IMG/VR virus record: IMGVR_UViG_3300043470_002297
Span: 1-43,791 of that record
Length of the DNA stretch: 43,791 bases
DNA from: a virus
Strand: one strand, 5' to 3'
Below the pieces are notes generated by a model that saw only the letters and a list, made by a program, of their open reading frames with translations, was not told the DNA's origin and made no database searches. Shown in pieces: positions 31,964-37,774 of this stretch. Position 1 is the stretch's first letter. Each line of letters begins with the position of its first letter. Position numbers and translations under genes: made by a program.

Positions 31964-31988
31964 GAAAAACCCTAGCAGAAGCTAGGGT
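31964..31988 (-). terminator. Leftward terminator of the 33294-32049 operon
   Basis: On the minus strand ACCCTAGC, loop TTCT, GCTAGGGT, then TTTTC. An 8-bp stem with a U tract on this strand only. Confidence 0.8.
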
Positions 31989-31996
31989 ATCAATAC

Positions 31997-32050
31997 AAAA
32001 GGAGAGTAATAACAATATGACTGTTATAAATTATATTATACTCTCTTTTT
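31997..32050 (+). terminator. Rightward terminator of the early operon
   Basis: AAAAGGAGAGTA and TACTCTCTTTTT pair over 12 positions (one G-T) and end in five T residues. An inner ATAAC/GTTAT pair strengthens the stem. It lies between convergent operons and the T tract touches the stop codon of the opposing gene. Confidence 0.65.
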
Positions 32051-32465
32051 ATAGGTTTGGCAATAGATTTTTACGGATTAATTTTGGACTTACTTCTATT
32101 TCGTCTCCGGTTTTTAATTTTATAAAATAACTAATATTAGTACTGTTATTTATATACTTTTTTGCTATTGAATCTATAAAGTTTTTATTTAAAATTAAAT
32201 CATTTTTTGCTTTAAAAAAAACGGGGTCATTCAGCTCTTGCAAAATCTTTGTTAAATTAATATTTTTATCAGCTAAGATTATATCGTAAGTTATTTTTAA
32301 ACGATTATTATTTAACATTAAATGACATTGATTGCCAATACCAATACTTTCAAAAAAAACAATATTTTTAATTGTGTAATTACAATCTGTCAAATAAGAG
32401 ACTGCAGGATTTATTTCTATTTTGCCATTTGTCGTTTTAAATAGATCGCTTTTGCTTATAAGCAT
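32049..32465 (-). CDS. Second LytTR-like regulator
   Basis: A 138-residue protein. From about residue 30 the sequence follows the LytTR strand order: IKNIVFFESIGIGNQCHLML, NNNRLKITYDI, then PVFFKAKNDLILNKNFIDSI at the place of the 'F-x-R-x-HRSYLVN-x-x-x-I' helix-strand. FIKLKTGDEIEVSPKLIRKN matches 'L-x-x-G-x-x-I-P-V-S-x-x-x-x-K'. The HRS triad is replaced by KND, so it is a divergent member. No receiver domain. It is the last gene of a leftward operon and also has its own promoter with an inverted-repeat operator, so self-regulation is likely. Confidence 0.5.
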   Translation of the reverse strand: MLISKSDLFKTTNGKIEINPAVSYLTDCNYTIKNIVFFESIGIGNQCHLMLNNNRLKITYDIILADKNINLTKILQELNDPVFFKAKNDLILNKNFIDSIAKKYINNSTNISYFIKLKTGDEIEVSPKLIRKNLLPNL

Positions 32466-32470
32466 ATTTA

Positions 32471-32507
32471 CTCCATAGTGTATTTATTAAAATTATACAC
32501 TATGGAG
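32471..32507. promoter_or_regulatory. 13-bp inverted-repeat operator
   Basis: CTCCATAGTGTAT (32471-32483) and its exact complement (32495-32507) are separated by 11 bases. One arm covers the -10 box and the adjacent part of the spacer of the leftward promoter at 32492-32520; the other lies at the expected transcription start and carries the GGAG ribosome-binding site of the LytTR-like gene. Confidence 0.8.
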
Positions 32508-32520
32508 CTGATTAAGTCAA
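32492..32520 (-). promoter_or_regulatory. Promoter of the second LytTR-like gene
   Basis: TTGACT, 17 bases, TATAAT on the minus strand. It lies inside the end of the upstream gene and is embedded in the inverted repeat. Confidence 0.75.
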
Positions 32521-32852
32521 TCCAATTCTAATAAAAATATAGATATATCTTTAGCGTATATTAGCGCGTTAAGCAATGACGGATATTTATCCGCTGTAAA
32601 TCTACGATTTTGGTTTTGTTTTTGTAAGTCATAAATGATGGTATCTAAATCTTTTATTTTTATTTGACCATTCCATTCTATGCCTTTTTGTATAAAAAAT
32701 AACTCAGTATAAGACTGAGCAAGACCAAGTGAGACGCGCTGTATCTCATGTATTTTTATTGCTTGATCTATCTCTCTCACGTCATTAGATAGCATGCTTA
32801 ATTGTAAATCTATATCTATTTTTTTTCTTAATAAATTATAAGTTAATATCAT
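32517..32852 (-). CDS. Hypothetical helical protein
   Basis: A 111-residue protein, mostly helical (LRKKIDIDLQLSMLSNDVRE, then IDQAIKIHEIQRVSLGLAQS). It has a good AAGGAG Shine-Dalgarno that lies within the last codons of the preceding gene. It is the middle gene of the leftward operon that ends with the LytTR-like regulator. I do not recognise it. It could be a partner or modulator of that regulator. Confidence 0.6.
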   Translation of the reverse strand: MILTYNLLRKKIDIDLQLSMLSNDVREIDQAIKIHEIQRVSLGLAQSYTELFFIQKGIEWNGQIKIKDLDTIIYDLQKQNQNRRFTADKYPSLLNALIYAKDISIFLLELD

Positions 32853-32856
32853 TTTA

Positions 32857-33294
32857 CTACTCCTTTTTGGTTAGTTGGAATATTCTTTGTCTTGCTGTTA
32901 CAATATCATTGTATCTAACTAAAGTACAATTGTCAAGATAATTATTTGTAATGTAATTTAGATTCTTTTTTTTATAATTAGCATAAGTTAAAAAGCTAGT
33001 GTTTTTGCAGTTGCGATTGTATATTTTGTGTTTTTGTAGATGCTCATAATATTGATGCAAGCAGATAAGATTGTAATAATTTAAGCAATCTAAAACTTTG
33101 CTGTAGGTATATCTATCTTGCAATCTTATTAAGTAATTGCAGTTGTGCAAAAATAGCAAAGTCTTATCTAATGCTGTATGTTGTCTATAGTTATAGTTGA
33201 TATCTATTATAGATGATGTTTGCGCTCTGTATATGCCTGCTAATATCTCTTTGTAATTATCACTATATATATCTAATTGTATAATCTTATCCAT
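32857..33294 (-). CDS. Hypothetical protein, probably leaderless
   Basis: A 145-residue protein rich in Tyr, Asn and Leu (for example YNYRQHTALDKTLLFLHNCN). The start is the ATG at 33294, which lies 6 bases after a TATTAT box, so the mRNA should begin at the start codon. A longer frame reaching 33411 would run back across both divergent promoters and is rejected. There is no known motif. It opens the leftward regulatory operon. Confidence 0.6.
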   Translation of the reverse strand: MDKIIQLDIYSDNYKEILAGIYRAQTSSIIDINYNYRQHTALDKTLLFLHNCNYLIRLQDRYTYSKVLDCLNYYNLICLHQYYEHLQKHKIYNRNCKNTSFLTYANYKKKNLNYITNNYLDNCTLVRYNDIVTARQRIFQLTKKE

Positions 33295-33300
33295 AGTGAC

Positions 33301-33329
33301 ATAATACCATTTATCGGATAAATCGTCAA
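33301..33329 (-). promoter_or_regulatory. Leftward promoter with spacer palindrome (leaderless)
   Basis: TTGACG, 17 bases, TATTAT, then 6 bases to ATG. The spacer holds ATTTATC-C-GATAAAT, a perfect inverted repeat that is a likely operator. Its -35 is 5 bases from the -35 of the rightward promoter at 33335, so the two are back to back. Confidence 0.65.
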
Positions 33330-33334
33330 TAGCG

Positions 33335-33373
33335 TTGACAATTAGACTTAATTTTAGTATAATATAAATATAG
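33335..33373 (+). promoter_or_regulatory. Rightward promoter P4 with conserved extension
   Basis: TTGACA, 17 bases, TATAATATAAATATAG (33358-33373). It fires towards a tiny leader ORF and then a second promoter at 33469. Confidence 0.85.
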
Positions 33374-33381
33374 AGGCAAAG

Positions 33382-33432
33382 ATGCAAGATCATTTTGTAA
33401 TGACAAAGCAAGAGGGTTGCAAAAACCTTTAG
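33382..33432 (+). CDS. Possible 16-residue leader peptide
   Basis: MQDHFVMTKQEGCKNL, with GAGG upstream of the ATG. It sits just after promoter P4. Its end overlaps GGTT-GCAAA-AACC-TTT, a weak terminator-like hairpin. It may be a leader peptide or chance; no other gene lies between 33294 and 33571. Confidence 0.3.
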   Translation: MQDHFVMTKQEGCKNL

Positions 33433-33468
33433 GGTCGTAAAGATTAAATGGTGGTTAACTAAACATAC

Positions 33469-33506
33469 TTGACATTTATAGTATGTTTTGATATAATTAA
33501 TATATA
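33469..33506 (+). promoter_or_regulatory. Rightward promoter P5
   Basis: TTGACA, 17 bases, TATAATTAATATATAG, a variant of the recurring extended promoter. The spacer begins TTTATA as in P1. It serves the 33571 gene. Confidence 0.75.
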
Positions 33507-33570
33507 GTTAGTTGAGCAACAAAACAACAAGCTACAAATAATTTTTTAAACTACATTGGAGATAAAAAAA

Positions 33571-33915
33571 ATGAATTACACAGATTATATAAACGTAGAC
33601 TTACAAAGCTACTCTAAAAGATATTGCGCTATCGACGCAGTGTTATGTGGCGTAGACAAATTATCTATTGACAACATCAAAGAGATTTTGAAATTGCAAA
33701 AAGAGTTTATTCTTAGTATAAGTACGTCATATTTTGATTATCACTCGCTTTTTTCGCTAAGAGACGCAATAGAAGATTATCTTTTATCTGATCAAGACAT
33801 AACAAAGTATAAAGAGTTTTTCGCAGATAATGTTAATTATAATTATGTCTGTGAATTAAGATCAGAACTACTAAATGACATGTTAGATTATCATAAATTC
33901 GCAATAGCAGCATAA
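33571..33915 (+). CDS. Hypothetical early accessory protein
   Basis: A 114-residue acidic helical protein. The ATG at 33571 follows TTGGAG; the in-frame TTG at 33556 would place the ribosome site inside the gene. The sequence runs MNYTDYINVDLQSYSKRYCA, with SIDNIKEILKLQKEFILSIS in the middle. No known domain. It heads the block of small accessory genes and is strongly expressed if its promoters are any guide. Its role is unknown; host take-over or anti-defence is possible from position only. Confidence 0.6.
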   Translation: MNYTDYINVDLQSYSKRYCAIDAVLCGVDKLSIDNIKEILKLQKEFILSISTSYFDYHSLFSLRDAIEDYLLSDQDITKYKEFFADNVNYNYVCELRSELLNDMLDYHKFAIAA

Positions 33916-33941
33916 TTAAATAATATTTTTGAATTAACCAT

Positions 33942-33962
33942 AGCGCACTACTTAAGTGCGCT
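33942..33962 (+). terminator. Intergenic hairpin A
   Basis: AGCGCACT, loop ACTTA, AGTGCGCT: 8-bp perfect stem just after the 33571 gene. No U tract. The full 21 bases are the exact reverse complement of hairpin B at 34173-34193. Confidence 0.6.
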
Positions 33963-33982
33963 TAACTAAAGGATAATAAAAA

Positions 33983-34156
33983 ATGCTACATAAACATATA
34001 CAAAAGGCTGGTATTAGCTTGCATTTTATGCAAGCAGAAGTTGAAGAGATGCTTGCAGGCTTAACTGACGAGCAAAGAGCTAAGAAAGCTGAATCAATAA
34101 CATTGTATGCTGATAAATGCAGAGAGCTTTATAAAATTATGTCTGATATGATGTAA
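33983..34156 (+). CDS. Small hypothetical protein
   Basis: A 57-residue helical protein (MLHKHIQKAGISLHFMQAEV, then LAGLTDEQRAKKAESITLYA) with a weak AAGGA site upstream. It is flanked by the mutually inverted hairpins A and B. The function is unknown. Confidence 0.55.
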   Translation: MLHKHIQKAGISLHFMQAEVEEMLAGLTDEQRAKKAESITLYADKCRELYKIMSDMM

Positions 34157-34172
34157 ATATTAACAGCCCCAT

Positions 34173-34193
34173 AGCGCACTTAAGTAGTGCGCT
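34173..34193 (+). terminator. Intergenic hairpin B
   Basis: AGCGCACT, loop TAAGT, AGTGCGCT, followed by TT. The surrounding CATAGCGCACT and GTGCGCTT(T)AACTAAAG are shared with hairpin A as direct repeats, while the loops are reverse complements. Confidence 0.6.
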
Positions 34194-34219
34194 TTAACTA
34201 AAGAGAAAGAGATAGAAAA

Positions 34220-34507
34220 ATGCTATCAATACTTAATACAATAATTGCACAAAAACTTTGTAAAGAGCTGGGTTTGTCTGAAAAACAGACACGTCATTAT
34301 GTTAAGATTTGCGCACGTGGCTGGGCCCATATGAGTGATTATGATGATTATGAGCGAGGACAAGCTGTAATACATTTAATAAATTTGGGCTTGATAGAAG
34401 AGGATTGGGAAAAAAGAAGAATATATCCAAAAAACATCAATTACTTTTATCTTAAAGAAAACATTGAATATGCTTTAATGTTTGAAAATATTGACAATGC
34501 TAATTAA
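34220..34507 (+). CDS. Hypothetical protein, possible DNA-binding
   Basis: A 95-residue protein. Residues 9-30 (AQKLCKELGLSEKQTRHYVK) could form a helix-turn-helix. The rest is acidic and aromatic (MSDYDDYERGQAVIHLINLG). Its last codons overlap the -35 of promoter P6. No family recognised. Confidence 0.55.
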   Translation: MLSILNTIIAQKLCKELGLSEKQTRHYVKICARGWAHMSDYDDYERGQAVIHLINLGLIEEDWEKRRIYPKNINYFYLKENIEYALMFENIDNAN

Positions 34508-34529
34508 TTATGATATACTATATTTATAG
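34491..34529 (+). promoter_or_regulatory. Promoter P6
   Basis: TTGACA, 17 bases, TATACTATATTTATAG, a divergent version of the recurring extended promoter. It serves the 34552 regulator. Confidence 0.75.
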
Positions 34530-34551
34530 CTTAAATATAAAAGGTTTCAAT

Positions 34552-34893
34552 ATGAACAAGTATAGTGTAATGACAGATCAAGAATACGCTGAGTTTATCT
34601 TAAATAACCAGCATTTGACTTTACAAAAAATAGCCTTAATCCTTGGCGTTGCTCATACAACAATAATTTTTAGAAATAAGAAATTAGGCTTAATTAAGCA
34701 AAAAGCAAAAACTAGACCTAAAGTCTTTTCAAGAAAAGTTAATTTTATGGCGTTTAAACAATATATAGAGGGCTTTGAGGGGACAGATAAAGAAGCAGCG
34801 GAGCATTTTGGGGTGTCAGTATTAACCATCTTAACATTAAGAAAAAAATTAGGTGCAAAAAGACTTAAGGGGTATGTATTAGATGCTATATAA
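34552..34893 (+). CDS. Two-HTH DNA-binding protein
   Basis: A 113-residue protein from the ATG at 34552 (an upstream ATG at 34510 lies inside the promoter). It contains two helix-turn-helix-like units: LTLQKIALILGVAHTTIIFR (about 22-41) and TDKEAAEHFGVSVLTILTLR (about 77-96). Each has the 'A-x-x-x-G-V-x-x-x-T-I' turn. It is probably a transcription regulator of the accessory region, and a candidate to bind the spacer palindromes downstream, though nothing links them directly. Confidence 0.65.
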   Translation: MNKYSVMTDQEYAEFILNNQHLTLQKIALILGVAHTTIIFRNKKLGLIKQKAKTRPKVFSRKVNFMAFKQYIEGFEGTDKEAAEHFGVSVLTILTLRKKLGAKRLKGYVLDAI

Positions 34894-35119
34894 AAAGTAT
34901 TGGGGTCTAGATGCTCAAGCATTAACCCCTAAACAATTATTAAATTTTGAAAGGGAGGTTAGAGACAATGAAAATGTAATATTAATAAGACAAACCAGCT
35001 TTGCTAGATTTAACATTATAATGTTGATGAATCAACATGACAGATGGGAAACTTTAGAAGCAAAGAATATGACAATATATACAATTATACAATTATTAAA
35101 TATACAAAATGGAGAGTAA
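34883..35119 (+). CDS. Small hypothetical protein
   Basis: A 78-residue protein overlapping the end of the HTH gene by 11 bases. It reads MLYKKYWGLDAQALTPKQLL, then NFEREVRDNENVILIRQTSF. It has no recognised motif. Confidence 0.5.
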   Translation: MLYKKYWGLDAQALTPKQLLNFEREVRDNENVILIRQTSFARFNIIMLMNQHDRWETLEAKNMTIYTIIQLLNIQNGE

Positions 35120-35120
35120 A

Positions 35121-35372
35121 ATGTTTAAAATAGGATTAAAAACTAGATCAACTAGCAAAGTATTTAAAATAGCAGTCGCTTTGATCGTAGTATACAAATT
35201 AATTATGCAAGATTTTATAGGGTACTTAGGCTATTTATTAGATTTTGGGACTAATGTAGTGCCAGAGCATTTTGTAGGGTTAGCTTACATGATTTTTAAT
35301 ATATTAATTATATTAGATTATATTGATTTAAGAATAAAAGCCAAGGATGCTATCAATGACAAATCAAAATAA
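35121..35372 (+). CDS. Small membrane protein
   Basis: An 83-residue protein; the ATG at 35121 follows TGGAG, while the ATG at 35109 is the ribosome-site region itself. Two hydrophobic segments are visible: about 14-33 (KVFKIAVALIVVYKLIMQDF) and 47-68 (FVGLAYMIFNILIILDYI). Both ends are basic or charged. It may be a superinfection-exclusion or lysis-accessory protein, judged only by its shape. Confidence 0.6.
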   Translation: MFKIGLKTRSTSKVFKIAVALIVVYKLIMQDFIGYLGYLLDFGTNVVPEHFVGLAYMIFNILIILDYIDLRIKAKDAINDKSK

Positions 35373-35529
35373 AGAATTAATTGAGACTAAACAATCTCTT
35401 AACAGAATTGAAAGCTGGATGGCTTTAATCGAGCGAGTAAGATTATATAACGACAATAAAGAGATAAATACTAATGCGAAAACTATTGATACCGAAACGT
35501 TACAGTTTAACAGATCAAATTATGGCTAG
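35356..35529 (+). CDS. Small hypothetical protein
   Basis: A 57-residue helical protein (MTNQNKELIETKQSLNRIES, then WMALIERVRLYN). An in-frame ATG three codons earlier (35347) is too close to the AAGG site. It overlaps genes on both sides, which lowers certainty. Confidence 0.4.
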   Translation: MTNQNKELIETKQSLNRIESWMALIERVRLYNDNKEINTNAKTIDTETLQFNRSNYG

Positions 35530-35890
35530 TAGCATTCATTCTTTTAGCGATAAAGAATATTTACACCATTTTTTATGGATATATCAAGCGATACAAAACA
35601 TTGAATCAAAGGGGTTAACACCGGAGTACTGGTGTCCCTTATTGTACGCCATGTCGATGATAGATGCATTGGTATTAAATAAGATATATAAAGATGATGA
35701 TAAATTAGTTAATAAATCTCTAGAGATTTTATATAAAGCTGCTGACGCAGAGGCTTTTGTCGCAGAAGCAGATTTTAACTTCATAAAAAGTATGGTGTGG
35801 TTTTATTCAGAAGCTTATAAAGCTTTGCCAGAGCGGGTTATTATTGCTGCCCACAGAAGAGCTTCTAAAAAGATATTAAAAGCTAAATGA
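35474..35890 (+). CDS. Hypothetical helical protein
   Basis: A 138-residue, almost entirely helical protein with many aromatic residues (YLHHFLWIYQAIQNIESKGL) and two repeated Ala/Glu/Lys stretches. The N-terminal 16 residues overlap the previous gene; the ATG at codon 17 (35522) is an alternative start. The last codons (KILKAK) form the left edge of a duplicated promoter segment. Confidence 0.55.
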   Translation: MRKLLIPKRYSLTDQIMASSIHSFSDKEYLHHFLWIYQAIQNIESKGLTPEYWCPLLYAMSMIDALVLNKIYKDDDKLVNKSLEILYKAADAEAFVAEADFNFIKSMVWFYSEAYKALPERVIIAAHRRASKKILKAK

Positions 35891-35908
35891 CCATTTGTCT
35901 AGATTTTA

Positions 35909-35947
35909 TTGGTTTATCCGGAGGATAAGCATATAATATAAATATAA
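35909..35947 (+). promoter_or_regulatory. Promoter P7 with spacer operator
   Basis: TTGGTT, 17 bases, then TATAATATAAATATAA. Between the boxes lies TTATCC-GGA-GGATAA (35914-35928), a perfect inverted repeat. The whole segment 35881-35947 is a near copy of 36398-36464. Confidence 0.8.
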
Positions 35948-35958
35948 GGGGTAACAAA

Positions 35959-36303
35959 ATGTTTGAATATCATCGCACGAAGAGAGGCGATCAAATATTG
36001 ATATGTACGTTAAAAGATGATCATTTAATTAATACTATTAAATATTTTTTAAATAAATTTAAAAATAATGGGTGTACAACAAAAGAAATTGCAGATAAAA
36101 TATCACCATACGTGCTAGAAGCGACTTTGAGAGGTCGTGGTCATGAGATATATGGTAGTTTAACAGAGGCGTTTGGTCGCAATCAAAAAGCTGAGCAAAA
36201 AAATCATATTGGCTATAAAGCATCTTATGACTCATGGGGATGCGAAGAAGATGACGATAGAATAGCAACTTACGTTGAACTGCAAGACATGGGGGATCAT
36301 TAA
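35959..36303 (+). CDS. Hypothetical accessory protein
   Basis: A 114-residue protein with an AAGGGG ribosome site. It reads MFEYHRTKRGDQILICTLKD, with HLINTIKYFLNKFKNNGCTT and a GHEIYGSLTEAFGRNQKA block; the end is acidic (WGCEEDDDR). It may be a small nucleic-acid or protein-binding protein. No family recognised. It has its own operator-bearing promoter. Confidence 0.6.
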   Translation: MFEYHRTKRGDQILICTLKDDHLINTIKYFLNKFKNNGCTTKEIADKISPYVLEATLRGRGHEIYGSLTEAFGRNQKAEQKNHIGYKASYDSWGCEEDDDRIATYVELQDMGDH

Positions 36304-36407
36304 TGACATTAAACTATAAACTAATAGCATTAACTATATCTTATTTAGCTGTATTCAGCTCAGGCTACTTAATTTGTGGATCTAAATATAAAGCTAAAGC
36401 TAAATGA
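36303..36407 (+). CDS. Tiny membrane protein
   Basis: A 34-residue protein (MTLNYKLIALTISYLAVFSS, then GYLICGSKYKAKAK) that is one membrane helix with a basic tail. Its ATG shares a base with the stop of the preceding gene (TAATG). Its last codons are the left edge of the duplicated promoter segment. Confidence 0.5.
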   Translation: MTLNYKLIALTISYLAVFSSGYLICGSKYKAKAK

Positions 36408-36425
36408 CCATTTGTATAGATTTTA

Positions 36426-36464
36426 TTGACTTATCAAACTGATAAGCATATAATATAAATATAA
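36426..36464 (+). promoter_or_regulatory. Promoter P8 with spacer operator
   Basis: TTGACT, 17 bases, then TATAATATAAATATAA. Between the boxes lies CTTATCA-AAC-TGATAAG (36430-36446), a perfect inverted repeat. It has the same TTATC/GATAA half-sites as P7 with a different centre. Confidence 0.8.
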
Positions 36465-36475
36465 AAGAGAATAAA

Positions 36476-36572
36476 ATGATCGAAAGCAGAGAATTACAAG
36501 CGACATTACGAAACAGTAACTCAATTAGAAAGCTTGCAAGAGTGGGTTAAAAAACAGGGAGAGGTAAAATGA
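36476..36572 (+). pseudogene. Frameshifted small gene
   Basis: The ATG at 36476 gives only 24 codons. In the +1 frame, right after it, 30 codons run SKAENYKRHYETVTQLESLQ and EWVKKQGEVK. That frame ends in a TGA overlapping the next ATG (ATGA), which is how coupled genes end in this genome. The better-looking frame has no start codon, so one base seems gained or lost just after the ATG. It is either a broken gene or a sequencing error. Confidence 0.5.
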
Positions 36573-37051
36573 CAGAGCAAGAACTGAATGAAGTCTTAAT
36601 TGAAAGCGCTAACAAGATAAAAGAAACTATAAGTTATACAAGAACTGCTATCGAAGAGTTTAAGGTGTTTAAGTATAGATATTCTATATATTCTGACTGT
36701 CAGCAAGATTATAATACAAGTTGTTTAGACGATATTGATAATGCGCTAAACAATTTAATAAAAAACAACCAGCCTATCCAAATATTAGATATTTTGATAG
36801 AAGATAACGATACAGCTTTAATATTTACCGAAAATCCAGATATTGATCTTTTGGCATTTAAAAAAGCTTATAATGATGAAGAGTATAATCTTAACATCCC
36901 GAATTATAAAATCACAAAAATAGGAGAGCAAGAGCCAAAACTTTATGATTATACATTTTTAAAGCAGCAATTTAAATGCATCTTACTCTGGTACGACTAC
37001 GAAAATCCGTTTAAAGAGGGATACATAACCAAAAAAGAGAAGGCGGTATGA
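36569..37051 (+). CDS. Hypothetical acidic protein
   Basis: A 160-residue acidic protein, helical at first (MTEQELNEVLIESANKIKET) and then mixed alpha/beta with many Asp/Glu (LDILIEDNDTALIFTENPDI). The overall charge is strongly negative, as in DNA-mimic or inhibitor proteins, but no known family fits. It starts with a 4-base overlap with the broken gene before it. Confidence 0.6.
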   Translation: MTEQELNEVLIESANKIKETISYTRTAIEEFKVFKYRYSIYSDCQQDYNTSCLDDIDNALNNLIKNNQPIQILDILIEDNDTALIFTENPDIDLLAFKKAYNDEEYNLNIPNYKITKIGEQEPKLYDYTFLKQQFKCILLWYDYENPFKEGYITKKEKAV

Positions 37052-37078
37052 TGAAGAAACCCCGTTTAAAGAGGGATA
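37007..37078 (+). repeat. 17-bp direct repeat CCGTTTAAAGAGGGATA
   Basis: Copies at 37007-37023 and 37062-37078, 55 bases apart. The first lies in the end of the 36569 gene; the second leads into the promoter at 37094. It looks like a short tandem duplication. Confidence 0.85.
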
Positions 37079-37098
37079 TATCTCTAAACATGCTATAA
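37048..37098 (+). CDS. Possible 16-residue peptide
   Basis: MMKKPRLKRDISLNML, starting in a 4-base overlap with the preceding stop. It is basic. The stop codon lies in the -10 box of the next promoter. It may be chance. Confidence 0.25.
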   Translation: MMKKPRLKRDISLNML

Positions 37099-37109
37099 TA
37101 TAAATTTAG
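37094..37109 (+). promoter_or_regulatory. Promoter P9 (-10 and extension only)
   Basis: TATAATATAAATTTAG, without a clear -35. It belongs to the recurring promoter set and serves the 37119 gene. Confidence 0.6.
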
Positions 37110-37118
37110 GAGTTTACA

Positions 37119-37502
37119 ATGAGCAAGAAAAAAGACGCAGAAAAAGCAGTGGTTTATCAAAGAATTGATCTTCCGAACGACCCAGATGATCCTATGCCCT
37201 ATCATATCTCTGAAAGTAAAAAAGCTTATGACGTTTGGAAAACGCATCACGATGGCAAAAAAATGGCTGAAGGCGATCGAGTTGCAAAAGAAAATGGGAT
37301 AAGAGCTTATTTGCCAGCTGGCGTTAAAGATCAAATAGAAATTTATGATAAAAAAGGCAAATTAATGGTACGCAGAGATTATGTGTTAAGAAAAGAAATG
37401 AACTGGACGACTCTGGGCGCTGAGTGCTTAGAAAAAGGTGTTGACTTAGACAAGCACTGGTTTTATGCTGCGCCTTTAGAGTTTGATTATTACCCCGGAT
37501 AA
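37119..37502 (+). CDS. Hypothetical accessory protein
   Basis: A 127-residue charged protein (MSKKKDAEKAVVYQRIDLPN, with WKTHHDGKKMAEGDRVAKEN and a closing WFYAAPLEFDYYPG). AGGAG lies 7 bases before the ATG. No family recognised. It is a single-gene unit between promoters P9 and P10. Confidence 0.6.
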   Translation: MSKKKDAEKAVVYQRIDLPNDPDDPMPYHISESKKAYDVWKTHHDGKKMAEGDRVAKENGIRAYLPAGVKDQIEIYDKKGKLMVRRDYVLRKEMNWTTLGAECLEKGVDLDKHWFYAAPLEFDYYPG

Positions 37503-37520
37503 CCCTTTGTCTGCGCTGTA

Positions 37521-37559
37521 TTGACTTATAGCAGATGCTATAGTATAATATAAAAATAG
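37521..37559 (+). promoter_or_regulatory. Promoter P10 with spacer operator
   Basis: TTGACT, 17 bases, then TATAATATAAAAATAG. Spacer palindrome TATAGC-AGAT-GCTATA (37527-37542), unlike the TTATC type of P7/P8. Confidence 0.75.
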
Positions 37560-37567
37560 GAGGTCGC

Positions 37568-37687
37568 ATGGATTACAGTTTTGTAGGATATACACAGCAT
37601 GAGCTAGATTTAGCATATCAAGATTATTGCGATTATGGCATAGGATATTATTATGATGAGCAAGAAAAAGATTTGGAAGATAGTTAA
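37568..37687 (+). CDS. Small Tyr/Asp-rich protein
   Basis: A 39-residue protein (MDYSFVGYTQHELDLAYQDY, then CDYGIGYYYDEQEKDLEDS) directly after an AGGAGG site. It is acidic and full of tyrosine. It overlaps the next tiny gene. Unknown function. Confidence 0.55.
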   Translation: MDYSFVGYTQHELDLAYQDYCDYGIGYYYDEQEKDLEDS

Positions 37688-37760
37688 AGTTGTATTAATT
37701 GTTGACGCTGCATTGGCTTTATATGTCATTACAGCGTTTGTGTCTAATTATTTTTACTAA
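37653..37760 (+). CDS. Tiny membrane protein
   Basis: A 35-residue protein with a basic start (MMSKKKIWK) and one membrane helix (VVLIVDAALALYVITAFV). It overlaps the preceding gene in another frame. Single-helix proteins here, close to the endolysin, could take part in lysis. Confidence 0.5.
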   Translation: MMSKKKIWKIVKVVLIVDAALALYVITAFVSNYFY

Positions 37761-37774
37761 AAAAGGAGCATATA

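Noticed and set aside
32018-32131. 37-codon ORF on the plus strand after AGGAGAG
   Set aside because: It lies in the rightward terminator stem and runs antisense through the end of the LytTR-like gene; spacing to the ribosome site is poor.
32857-33294. GIY-YIG nuclease
   Set aside because: A GIY triplet is present, but no following YIG and no arginine/glutamate motifs in order.
37048-37098. 16-residue basic peptide as a firm gene
   Set aside because: The overlap with the upstream stop is suggestive, but its stop codon is within a promoter box and length is too short to judge; kept only as low confidence.
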